This document shows positions 1-10,256 of a DNA stretch of 64,000 nucleotides, in pieces. Positions within the stretch are counted from its first letter, which is position 1. The number at the start of each line of letters is the position of its first letter. Location of the stretch: assembly GCA_013420905.1 (NCBI GenBank), contig JAAXNY010000019.1, positions 310,001-374,000 of the forward strand, given 5' to 3'. The stretch comes from Collybia mongolica. Its lineage: Eukaryota; Basidiomycota; Agaricomycetes; Agaricales; Clitocybaceae. The notes under the pieces were generated by a model that was not told where the DNA came from, made no database searches, and worked only from the letters and a program-made list of their open reading frames with translations. A program made the position numbers and the translations under genes.

Positions 1-1178
1 TGAGGTGTTAGGTAGTTTAGGGACAACCTAGTGCAGGAGGGATGAATTCCCACAGTTGGATGGTGGTGGTAAAAGATCAAGAAGCGTCATGCTGCTAAGT
101 TCAATACTGAACAATACTATAATGCTATGCCTTTAGTTGTTAACCTTCATATTCTTCTTATACAACTCCAATATCTAATCATTTGCTACAGGGTATGCTG
201 TGTTACTTTGTGTTCATTATTCAATGTACCATATGCCAACAATATGTGATGCTATAAGTGCCTGAGTGCCGGAGCCACTGCAATGCAGCTTCTGGTAGTG
301 CCTGGACAGTCAAAGCCAGAATATTGTGATACCTAATCTTCAATTACATCAGCAAATGTTATGTTAATAGGAAGGGGTAGCTCTACCAATCTTGCACCAA
401 TCCCCAATGTCATTTTCCCAGGCCATTGACTGAAGTACAACAAAGGAATAACATAGTAGTCATGCCACCTTGAAAGTGCTATTCACCTTAGATATTAGTC
501 CCTCTTACAGTGCAGACCAAAGATCAAGGGGGGTAAAGAGATGAGTGTCATCTGTAAACCCAAGTTAATCATAAAAGTTGTGAGTCATGACTTGTCATGC
601 TGTTTTGGGGAAATGATACTCCTTTACTTACAACTTTGTGTTCTTGTCTCTTATACAATGGAAGTGGGGAGGGGCAATTGCTGGTCATTTTGATTTGTTT
701 ATAGTTGTTTGTCCAGTCTGGAAAAGCACCATTTGATGACCCACATTGCTGGTGGCTCAGAAACTGAAGATAATGGATTGTTTTAATAGTAAAAGCTGTT
801 CAATCAGCCTGGAGAGGGTCTTTGTGGGGATGGGCAATGTTTAGTAATTTTGCATACTGATGAAATTTCATTGATCAGTAATATTATTGAATAAATTATA
901 TTCATTAATAATTCAGCTAAAGTTGGTTACCCACAGCTCTTCTTGTGTATATTCCAGTGCTTAACACACATTGAGGGCTGTCTGTCCTTTATAATAGAGT
1001 ACATGCTTTATATTTATTAAGGATTTCCACTATTCAAGCAGTTGAAAAGCATTGGTATGGTAGGAGCTGCTGATTAGCTGATTTAGGTGTGGCTGTGCTG
1101 TGATGATCACACACATGCACTGCAGCACATGTGAGTGGATATGGTATGTGTTTTGCAGATACTTACTGCCATCTCTCA
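1..1178. other. AT-rich, CpG-poor non-coding stretch
   Basis: No coding region can be supported here. The base composition (AT-rich, very few CpG) matches the other transposon-derived stretches of the window, so this is probably old mobile-element debris. No terminal repeats were recognised. Confidence 0.5.
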
Positions 1179-2400
1179 TATAGTGGCTCAAAAAATTACC
1201 CACATGTTTCCAACCTTTGCAAAGATGTGTAAATAGCTCTACAAGTACCACATATGTATGGTGCCAAACTGTTGGTATGTGATGTAAAGAATACCCTTTG
1301 AGCTATGAGAAAAGCCCACACCCATAGGAAATGGGTATTACTTATAGAGATACAGCTCAATTAATGTGAAAAATCATGTGGGCAATTTCTTGAGCAGTAG
1401 TTTTAGAAACAAAACTTGATAACTAGTACTTGGTATTTCCACCCTTGGCCCTAATGACTGCTTCCAACCTCCTGGGCATGCTTTCTATCAATCTTGACAC
1501 TGTTCCCCAGTGATCTCACCCCATTTCTCTGCAGCTCTTTCCCACAACTCAAATACTCCAGAGGGGGGGTGCTCATGGTTGTTAACCAATTTTTTGAGGA
1601 GGTCCCAGAGATGTTCAATGGGGTTGAGGTCAGGAGACCATGCAGGCCAGTCTAGAACATTGATATCCTGGTTATTGAAGAACTTGGTGGCCAGATTTGA
1701 AATGTGTTTAGGGTCATTATCCTGCTGGAAAATAACATCTGCTGGAGAAATGGTGGAAATTTGGATGCTCTCCAGCAATCCTTCCTCCAAAATCTTCACA
1801 TAATGCTTGGCATCAATCCTGCCCTCCACTCCCATCATTGTCTCCACTCCATTTCATCCCATACAGCCCCATACCATAATATTTCCTCCACCATGTTTCA
1901 CTGTAGGAGTCACCTCCCTTTCTAATAGTGACTGGCCCTTCTTTTTCCACATATACTGCTTCCCATCTGACCTAAATCTAGAGATTTTGGTCTCATCTGA
2001 CCAAATAACCTCCTTCCAGTCATCCACAGTCCACTCTTGGTACTTCAGGGCAAAGGCTAACCTTGCCCTTCAATGTTTCATGGAGAGATATGGCTCTTTC
2101 TTCTTGATACCAGTTACAAAGGCATCTTGTTTAAGTGCATTTCTGACTGTTTGAACACAGACAGGCTGGGAAGGATAGTATTGATGTTTTGAGTGACCTG
2201 CACAGCATTTTCAGGTTTGCCAGTGTTGATTTGTCTGCTGATGGCCCTTTTGTCTGTAGGTGAAAGCTTGGGGGGGCACCCTGCTGGGAGATTCTCCTTA
2301 TCAGGACACATCTCTTTATTGATAAGGTGCTTTGAGATGCCATAGGTGAGTAAAAGGTTACTTACTTTGGCTTGGACTTCAAAGTCTCTTATTTTCTCTT
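1179..2400 (-). mobile_element. Decayed Tc1/mariner element (Tc1-1)
   Basis: This is a remnant of a cut-and-paste DNA transposon of the Tc1 family. On the reverse strand the frame at 2311-2114 carries the second helix-turn-helix region, with a proline-rich PPKLSPTDKRAISRQI stretch. The frame at 1847-1488 carries the DDE catalytic part, with QQDNDPKH and SPDLNPIEHLW motifs. The parts are in different frames, so no full-length transposase remains. The 3' end of the element is the terminal repeat at 1179-1206 (TATAGTGGCTCAAAAAATT). An inverted version of the same sequence lies at 1375-1401, giving a palindromic end module of about 222 bp. No matching 5' terminal repeat was found, so the element is truncated. 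Confidence 0.8.
1488..2343 (-). pseudogene. Tc1 transposase pseudogene
   Basis: Broken transposase inside Tc1-1. The catalytic half (about 119 residues, 1847-1488) keeps the second Asp in QQDNDPKH and the Glu in NPIEHLW, spaced as in DD34E Tc1 enzymes. The DNA-binding half lies in another frame. At least one frameshift and several stops separate the two. It cannot make active enzyme. Confidence 0.75.
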
Positions 2401-2403
2401 ATA

Positions 2404-3244
2404 ATCAAAAGTAGTGATGTGCACGGCTTGGCTCAAAGCCGCAAGCCGGCCGGGGCCGAGCCTGCAGAAGCCGAGCCGCCCTGAGCTGTGCAGCAGGCTC
2501 TGAAGGGCTCACGGCTCAGGCTTGGAGTTTTCAAAGCCTGGAGCCATGGCCTAAGCCGCGGCTTTTTCACTGGCAATTGTTACAATTCAAATTGGACTTT
2601 TGGTACATGAATACTAACAATGTAATCCCTCCTGGTATGACTGTTGTGGTGTGGTGGGGAGTGCATACTTGTAGATCCCAGTCCCTAAATCATTGCGTGC
2701 TAATATATTGTTTTTAGTTAAATGCACCTTGTTACCCAGTTGCAAGTTCACTGGCTTGTGATTATCTTGCAATTATGGCATCTTCTGTCTCAAGTGAACA
2801 CGCATTCTTGTCGGCTGGCCTTACAATCAGTAAACATCATAATCAGCTAAAGGGTGATATCGTAGAAGCTTTGCAGTGTCTGAAGTGTATGTATCATAAC
2901 AACCTCATCTTCCAGGACATCATAGCAGCTACTGAAGAGGAAGAGGACCTTGAGGATATGGACCTTGAGCTAGCTGGTGAAAACGAGGGCAATAACAACG
3001 TTGGGGAAGAGTTTACCTGGGATGGGCTACTTGGTGATGATGGGGATATATATGAAAATGAGAAGTAGGTCATTGTACCGAAATTCAATGCTCTATCCAC
3101 TGCGAAGCCGCAGCTTAAGCCTGAGCCGGCCTGAAGCCATTGTCATGGCTCAGGCTTGTATTTTCTAAAGCCTAAGCCCCCAAAAAGCCGAGCCTTTGCC
3201 GCGGCTTTCAGGCCGAGCCGGGCCGTCAAGTCACTAATCAAAAG
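2404..3244 (+). mobile_element. Short hAT-family element with 8-bp target duplication
   Basis: The element spans 2412-3236 (825 bp) and is flanked by a perfect 8-bp direct repeat, ATCAAAAG, at 2404-2411 and 3237-3244, as expected for hAT transposons. The ends are imperfect inverted repeats: TAGTGATGTGCACGGC at the left, and TAGTGACTTGACGGC read inward from the right. Subterminal DNA is packed with GCCGAGCC/GGCTCGGC-like motifs, probable transposase-binding repeats. Only the 3' part of a transposase remains inside. The CpG-rich ends contrast with the CpG-poor surroundings, which suggests it landed later. Confidence 0.9.
2775..3068 (+). pseudogene. hAT transposase C-terminal fragment
   Basis: A 97-residue open frame holds the hAT dimerisation signature: SSVSSEHAFLSAG, then LKGDIVEALQCLKC. 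An acidic tail follows. In complete hAT transposases this motif closes a protein of 600 or more residues. The RNase H-like catalytic core and the BED finger are absent. The open frame continues upstream of the first Met (residues ACDYLAI), so this is the 3' end of a deleted transposase gene, not a gene of its own. Confidence 0.8.
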
Positions 3245-3883
3245 TGATTGGTAAGTTGGCATTCTGGGATATAATGGACAACTATTTCAGATTCCAGATG
3301 CCTTACACCAGCTCGCATGTCCTTGCTAACTGGATGGCATGTCATGAAGATATATGGCATGCAAGATGGGCCCTGCAGATAAACAAACTGTGAAAAATGA
3401 AACTATTTCACCTTTCTTGCAGTTTGAATATGGATTGGCCCGCCTTGAACAAAGGGGACCAAATATTTGGTTTATTGGCCTCAGTGCAGAAAGAAAACTT
3501 ACCCACTACCTGTGGATTATGGACTGTTTGCTACTGATGTACTTGGATATATGCTCGGAAACATTGACATCATTTACTGTGGGTTTTGGCCTACTCCATA
3601 TGAACGCAATTTGTTCATTTCATGACCTCACTTGCCGATGAATATCCATCATTCAGATGGAAAGCCTTGGACAAACATACAAACCAAAGCAGAGAACCTC
3701 GGTGAAGATCTTAGAACTCTTGAACGATAATTCACGAGGTCCAGTAGTGTATTTATGATCACGATCGTTGGACTGAGGATTTGGGCACTCGTCTGCGTTG
3801 AAAAAGCCCCATAAATTTCATGAAGCAGGTACTCTTAGTCTTCGCAGTACAGAATATTGACTAAATATACAGACTCAGGGATA
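3245..3883. other. Intergenic stretch with an unrecognised ORF
   Basis: An open frame at 3354-3641 (+) does not resemble a family known to me. A plausible 33-bp intron-like segment (GTGAAAAATG...TTGCAG) sits inside it. CpG becomes common again from about 3.7 kb, marking the edge of the transposon debris. Confidence 0.3.
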
Positions 3884-5169
3884 CTACACTGAATTCTCTG
3901 GAACTACTTCCTTCGAAAAGTCGCTCGATTTTTCTGAAGGACGAGAAGTATTTGAAGGGACTTCTGTCCCAGAGTCTCTCGAACTGTGAAAATCACTCCC
4001 AGTAACAGAGCCAGCAGTCGAACGGCCCATTTGAGTGTTAATAAACACTGGCATGACATTGCTTTTCCGGACCATAACACTGCTCACGGCATGAATGTCA
4101 CCATCATCGCCTCTCAATTTGGTGTGACGAAAGACACGACACGCCATGATGTTTGTAAGCCCGATGGTGGGGGACGTAAAAAACGCGCGATACTGTGTCG
4201 GGATGCCGGGGGCAAAGTCCATAACTACTGCGAGCAAGTTGGCAAACGTGGCCACCCTGTTGGAATACTAAGTTTAACTCGTATTAGGAAGAAGAGGCAT
4301 GGTCGTACAAATAGTATTTCTGTCCATCCTGTAACAATGCTCTTGAAAAGGCCGGAAGATACCTGCCAAGCAGATCTAACTTCCGTTTCGAAACGGACTC
4401 ATCATGTGTGCTGGTGATGTGATTGCTTGAGAGACGCCAGGTGATCCCCAAAAAGACGCAGGTATCAAATGTGGCGAGGGTAATGTTGGCGGAACTACGG
4501 TAGGACCTGAAATGGGTGAAGGTACAATATTTGGTATTGCCGACATGCGCGCCCGATAGGCTTATGACGGCTGTTAAGGACCCACCGACGACGGCTATCC
4601 ACAGGAAGATGAAACCAGCAGTGATATACTTGTTCCTATTGAATATTGCGCGCACACGGAGGAAGAAAAGAAGAGCGGTGGATGATATAGTAACGTGATA
4701 CACTGCACAAACGACCTTCGACAAGGCGGCACAGTCATCGACAGGTGCAGCTATAGCATACAATGTAATCAGACAGTCGAGACGCAAATTAGAGGTGTGT
4801 ACACACTTTGGAAGACTGTGGCTGTAATCGCATACAGCAGGGTGCTCCACCTAGAATATTTAAGTAAAGCAACAAAACCGAAAGAAGTAGAGCCAACCTC
4901 GACAGGAAATATAAGAACATTGGAAAAGAGGTTGGGTGTCGAGCCCAGAGTATGTAATCGGTATGTAGGTGAGTTAAAATATCCCAAATCAATACCTGAA
5001 ACCGCAGTCAGGTTAGTCGAAAAGGTTGAACACCATTATATACAACACTGACACTTAAACCTCCTACAACGACATATTCCGTGACTGTTTTCTGATATGC
5101 CTGTTCCGGTGGCAGGAACGCCTTTGGTGTGAAGGGGTTTGGGAGATGAATGTCAGATGAGTTGGACAT
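3884..5169 (-). CDS. Multi-pass membrane protein of an agaricomycete 7-helix family
   Basis: Five exons join in frame to 352 residues: 5169-5068, 4995-4898, 4850-4807, 4750-4309 and 4256-3884. The introns are 72, 47, 56 and 52 bp. The product matches a large mushroom family of uncharacterised 7-TM, DUF6533-like proteins. Recognisable blocks are YILWARHPTSF, FLSRWSTLLYAI, VFQTAPVDDC, STALLFFLRVRAIFNRNKY, GNTKYC, FSRALLQDGQKYYL and LTNIMACRVFRHTKL. The C-terminal tail is serine-rich and soluble. The start is the first ATG of the open frame before the first short exon. Members are often called GPCR-like, but no ligand or G protein is known. No neighbour points to a function. Confidence 0.75.
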
Positions 5170-7527
5170 GCTCTCAATATTCGCAAAGATAAGTGAGGGG
5201 GGAACTCAGAAGCAAAGAGCTTGAGTGATCTATCTGTGTTCTACCTTTATAGCGGGAAGGTGCTTCGTAGTTGCGGCTTATTGCAGCTTGTGCTGATGAT
5301 CAAATATTCTCTAAAACATTGAACTGTAGAGAGGTACCACGGATGTCCGGAAGGGGCCGTATGCAACGCATGTGAATGCCGATAATATTCCAAGCAGTGT
5401 ATTTTCGTATTCTTCTGGGTGCGGAGGTTATATCAAACCTTGTTGTCAAATTTGAAAGAAAGTGGGAGCGCGCTTGGGCCATAGATTGTATATACTGCCT
5501 TGTCTTACACAAGATTGTGATAGTTGTAAGCGGTTTCCTCAGTCCTATTATAGTACGTAAGACCAGGCATAGACAAGGCTCCAAACATCTGGGTCCAATG
5601 GTGAATATCGAAACCATGATTCACATAAGAAGCATAGTTATTATGATGGAATCCTGCGATAAGCGTATCCAAATTCAAGTCTTACCTCCGAGTTAGGTGC
5701 ATTGACAGTCTTACCTCCGAGTTAGGTGCATTGACAGGGAATTGATCAATACATCGCGACGTTTCGCGAGAACATTAAAGGTCCGACATTCCGTGAGGAG
5801 AGAACATTGCCATGTCTGTAAAATGGTAAGTTGATGTTGTAAGGACTGCGGTGATCAGCTAACGCAGGTTTTGGTGCTAGTTTTGCTTCGTATCCCAACA
5901 TCGTTGAAGCGACCGCTCTCTTGGCATGGTGGCAGGCTATACGATGGCCACTGTTGATGCTAATATGGAGCCTATGTCACAGGACTAGCTGACCTGAGAG
6001 TGAGTCCTCGAACAAGACCGGTTTAGACTCAAGGCATGAGAAGAACACGGTATCCAGGTCGAGGCTGGCCGTTATCCGCGAGGTTGGGAGTCCCAGTCGT
6101 CAAGTGCCTGAGGGTATTTTCAACATTTTGGAATACGATGGTGTCCAAGTACTGCCAGTTGAAGACAAGTGATTGATGGAATATGACGTCTCGTGGACCA
6201 ATTGTTAATCTCGTGCCATATGGGGAGGTCTCACATCAATCAATCCCATTTGAGGGCGAGCCATATCCCTTGATGTGCGAAATTTAGTCCCGATCTGGGA
6301 TTGTTTTTTCACTTCATAGTAGTACAGTCACAACGGACGTAAACGTCAAATTGATATGTCGACAGCTTGCACTTGGCTACTAGCCGTGGGTTCATCTTTG
6401 TCGTCATTATCTCGCACACACAGTATATTGCACTTGTGATATCTGTACGCATTACCTAGCCATGGGATCTTCGACACCGTAATGTACGCTAGATGAAGCT
6501 ATGAGTGGGCCGAGTTAGTTTGGACTTGGAAGACGGTTGAGAAAAAAAGGTAGTTGACATCACAGGATAGTTTGATGCAGTTCGAGAAATCAGTTCGTTG
6601 TTGTTAGACTCTGTAGCACGCAACCCCTTGCGGAAACCGAGGTCCGAGGTATAATCCCCTTTGCATCCATGAGTGGTAAGGAAATTCCATATTTTGACGG
6701 TAGGTTGCAAGCTGAGTTGTTACTACGTTGAGTATACGGCCCGTGCACTGTTAAAAGATGACGTCGATGTTAGGTGCACCACCTTTGCATATGTATGGAT
6801 CTGGAAATTTGCAGAAACGGATGAAGGCACGGACGAAAGCTGGAGCGCCCATGACTCGATCGTTGTTTTCATCGCCTCCGGTACGCCAATCTCCCCCAGC
6901 GAAACTGCAACGAGTGTTGTGGCCATATTCAGAAGGCCTTCGTACATCCCAACAAATACGACGGTCGGATGCGTATCGTCATGTAGAGTATCAGGAATGT
7001 AGACGATGATGACCCACATGTATTTTTGGACAACACAGACAGAAGCAGTTCGTCAAAATCGGAGTGCATTTCAAAGCTCTTCTTGTTTTCCCTTGAGTTT
7101 GGGTCCACCAAATTGGCGTTCCTGTCCTTGTCCAGACCCAAGTCGCGCTCAAAGAGGTCGATGGGGCTGGTGACGTTTGCATGCTGCGAGATGAGAATAT
7201 GAGTGCATGCCCGAGATTTCCGATCCATGCAATAGAAGTGATGTCATAAAGGGCGGCGCAGCTATTCATCACGGCTGGCGACGATGCCTGTGCCAAGCTG
7301 ATATCGATATCTGTTGGATATTTGACATTTTTTGTTAGGTAAATCGCGATGCTTGCTCACCATGTGCATCTATGCCCAACCAACCTTCTACGATCTGCTC
7401 GACGCCTAGAGGGTCGTTTGCGGGTGGGGAAGTTGGTTGGGCGGGGTTAAATTTCGGGGTTGAATGGAGAATCCACGAACAACGAGAACAGAGAGAATAC
7501 ATCTGCTAAGGGCTTGACGGTGCAGCT
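5170..7527. other. 2.4-kb stretch without a recognisable gene
   Basis: Open frames of about 70-110 codons occur on both strands (for example 5300-5696, and 6489-7296 on the reverse strand). None resembles a known family, and they could not be joined convincingly by splice sites. A spliced hypothetical gene on the reverse strand at about 6.5-7.3 kb cannot be excluded. The only clear structure is the 29-bp tandem repeat at 5679-5736. Confidence 0.3.
5679..5736. repeat. 29-bp perfect tandem duplication
   Basis: Two exact head-to-tail copies of a 29-bp unit starting GTCTTACCTCCGAGTTAGG lie at 5679-5707 and 5708-5736. There is no third copy and no coding context. Confidence 0.95.
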
Positions 7528-8049
7528 ATGAGCATCGGAAAGGCGGTACGAATGAATGTATTGACGAAGCCGGAATGGAGAACAACCTTAGAAAACAATC
7601 GCCTTTGGGAGAACCGAGAACTAGACGAAGCTTCATATCGCAATTTGGGACAGATTGACGATATAATAGACAGGGATGTGCCTATAGGTCAATTAACAGC
7701 CGCATGCACATCGTTTACAAACCAAAACTTGAAGAATGAGCATGACGAGGTATGTCAAAAACTCACTTTAATGCCTTGCTCGTCACATCAGCCCCAGGAG
7801 CTACGAGAGTGGTTCCGCATCACGATGTGAGTATTAGACTGTGCACTAGCCTCTCGCCGAGATGGCGTGTCGTTTTGGTCCATGCTTCGCCAAGGAGGGT
7901 TGGGGTTGGGTCTAACTTCGAGCAAAGAGCGTCACCAGATAAGAAGTGCTCGCCGTGTACGACACAAGAATAGAACTGTAGGCTGGACTAGATGGCGAGA
8001 GAACTTAGAAAGAGCGAGGGAGCGTAGGCAGGCAGTGAACAGATCCTGA
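7528..8049 (+). CDS. Hypothetical small protein, spliced, uncertain
   Basis: An open frame from ATG 7528 runs to a good donor after ...NEHDE at about 7749 (GTATGTCAAA). A likely acceptor at about 7797 (CAGCCCCAG) leads into ELREWFRIT. A second donor (GTGAGTATT) follows, and the last exon may be the basic frame ending at 8049 with repeated Arg residues (RWRENLERARERRQ). No family is recognised. The exon joins after the first intron are guesses, and the whole could be chance open sequence. Confidence 0.3.
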
Positions 8050-8393
8050 AAACCAACACGTGACACATTTATTGGCGCTGCACAGCCACCAATTTATCGC
8101 TTCTCTTTCCCTCACCCATAATGATTGATATTCCTCTTACTCAACGATCTGACCTTGTTATGATGGCACCAGCCTTTATCATACATTCCGAACAAGAGGC
8201 TCCCCACCGCGTGAACAGGCTCGTCAAATATGTATCCGTGAAATCCTCTCATAATAACATACAAAACTATTGGTTTTTACAAAAGAAGGTGATGTGCACT
8301 ACGTTCTGCCTTCTCAAGATCAGTTTTAGATATTACCAATGATCGGGGTGATTATGTAGTTTGCACCTTCGTGGGCATGCATTAGTCCTTGAC
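8050..8393. repeat. Downstream part of a duplicated gene segment
   Basis: This lies 3' of the reverse-strand 201-aa gene. An 18-bp string, TTGGCGCTGCACAGCCAC, at 8072-8089 recurs inverted at 34013-34030, which is downstream of that gene's decayed paralogue. The duplication therefore took in about 200-320 bp of 3' flank. Confidence 0.55.
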
Positions 8394-9115
8394 TCATGAC
8401 ACACGAACGGAGCTAGGACGTACCGCGTCTGCGCGCGCTTTGAGTTTGGCTTCCCAATTAGTCCGCAGCTGAATGAGAATTTTGGCCGCATTGATGACCT
8501 CTTCGTCGACGTCCATAGCATATTTCCCACCTGTTTTCCGTGAGTTCAGAATTATGGCGTTATAACATCTCAACTCACCTCGTTCCGCAGGAGCCCTGCA
8601 GATCTCTCCGTTAGTCGCATGCGGACCGAGAGGTGTTTTCACGTTCAGTTTGAGTCGAATAGTCCGTCTTTTTAAGGTCTTGTGGCTTTCCTCCTCAACC
8701 TGTGACACGTTCTTTGCCGCGCCTTCATTCTCGATGTTCCGTTTGCTTGGGAGTACCTTCAGGGAATGAAATAATTCAAGTCAGCAAGCGCTGGGTATTA
8801 AAAAAAACGGACTTCGTCACATACCTCGTCATCTCTCAGGCTGTTCTGAGCGCCCAATGATCGCCTACTGTATGTATGTTGATGGGGCCCACAGCACCCA
8901 ACATCATCAGTTGGCTCAGCCGTCTCACTTTCGTCCGGCTCATCTTCCTTGGCTTTCCGCTTCCCGTAGACCACCTTCGAAATTCTATGCCGTTCCTCCT
9001 TCAAATCTGTGCCCACCCGTACGCCCTTTGTAATGTAGATCTTCTCCGGTATTGTAGGAGGTACGATATCTTTTGTGATAGTACGTTTTGCTGGGATGAT
9101 TATAGTGAACGACAT
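8394..9115 (-). CDS. Unknown 201-aa protein with a local decayed paralogue
   Basis: Three exons (9115-8825, 8756-8579, 8530-8394) with introns of 68 and 48 bp join in frame to 201 residues. The protein is hydrophilic and charged, with no signal peptide or membrane segment. Two blocks are shared with the broken copy at 33.2-33.8 kb: TP(L/I)GPHATNGE near residue 125, and a C-terminal helix (VINAAKILIQLRTNWEAKL) followed by VRPS. Intron positions flanking the second block are also shared, which supports both the gene model and the relationship. The family is not one I recognise and no catalytic motif is visible. The start chosen is the ATG giving MSFTIIIP, which aligns with MLFTTIIP in the paralogue. 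Confidence 0.65.
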
Positions 9116-9529
9116 TGAGTATGTTGGTTATAGAGGAGCGTTCAAATTTTCGAAGTGTCGCGGATCGTTGATAGCTTCACAGGCTCTGTCTGCGCTATAT
9201 ATATAATTTGTGGTGGCCATTGCGCATCTTGTTCCCAAGACAATGAAACGAAGGCCCAACAGCGCGGCCATTATGTTCAAAAATTTCATGGCCAATCGAA
9301 GTGACCTTGCATTGTTCCTGCGTATTCCTTGCACGCACCTTGTAATACGTCCCTAACCCGACGTTGGCCAAGCGTGTGACGATTCAGACGATCCTGCGTC
9401 AGTTTACACTTCGTATCAGAAATTAGTTTCGCATTGAAAATGTGGCAAGTATATTCCAATACAGACGTCAGATATGGACAGACATTCGCCAGCATTTGAT
9501 AGTATCTGGAGGGCGCTCCATTACCATAC
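9116..9529. other. Intergenic, nothing recognised
   Basis: This 414-bp spacer lies between the 201-aa gene and the DUF6593 gene, both on the reverse strand, so it should hold the promoter of the 201-aa gene. A TATATATA run at 9199-9206 is about 85 bp upstream of that start and may be its TATA element. Confidence 0.4.
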
Positions 9530-10256
9530 TTATAGGCTACAAAAGATTTCAGCAATAGTATCCACCACAGCTTCCTTTGTCATGGACTATACAGAGGCAG
9601 TCAGCCCGATTTAAGAACGCGATCCATCCCCTAGAAAAAATCACCTTGCTCTCCAATCGCTTATGCTCAGAGCATAACATTACCAACAGCAAGAATACCA
9701 TATCCTCGTGAGGCATGTTGGTTGCCAGTGCGAGTGTTGCATTTTCAGATCTTCCAAAGGCGTGAGTTTTACGGAGGATGAAGACTGCAGAGGGAACAGA
9801 TTCGAATGTTGCCTATTAATACAGTCAATAAATGATGGACAGGCTTGATCCGTAGGATTAACCTTGCATTGCTTATTTTTTCGCTCGACGGTGTACTGGT
9901 GGCCTATCCGGCGCCATTCTCTTAAACTGAAATTGTTGTTGCGTTAGTGTCCACCACCCCAGGCCATACATGATTATGCTAACGTACGGATGTTGGTGGA
10001 AATTGCTGCCTCGTTTATGATTCAACGTCTCCCACTTCTTCACTACGCCACCAATCTCGAAAGTGTTCTCTTTCCAATCAATTGACCCGCCTGTGGTCGG
10101 AGCAGCTACTCCACCTCGGGTCACTGGCTGGAGAGCAGTTTTTTTCAGACCAAAGAAGCCGGAGTCTTTTCGCGTTGTGAAGGAGTGATACCCAGGGGCG
10201 CTTGGGACGATTTCGCTATTAAGAATGTTTTTATTAGAGCTAGTGAATGTGATCAT
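9530..10256 (-). CDS. DUF6593-type protein
   Basis: Four exons (10256-9988, 9926-9863, 9812-9645, 9586-9530) with introns of 61, 50 and 58 bp give 185 residues in one frame. The fold is a small beta-rich domain common in mushroom genomes, distantly like tubby or phospholipid-scramblase barrels. Family hallmarks read straight off: TSSNKNILNSE at the N-terminus, DWKENTFEIGG, Y-T-V-E-R-K, FILRKTHAFGRSENATLAL and PHEDMVFLLLVMLCSEHKR. Length is normal for the family, and the short last exon restores the usual C-terminal helix (MTKEAVVDTIAEI). Function is unknown. Confidence 0.75.

Noticed and set aside
4769..4992. Two overlapping reverse ORFs as separate small genes
   Set aside because: Both are exons of the 7-helix membrane gene; a 47-bp intron explains the change of frame.
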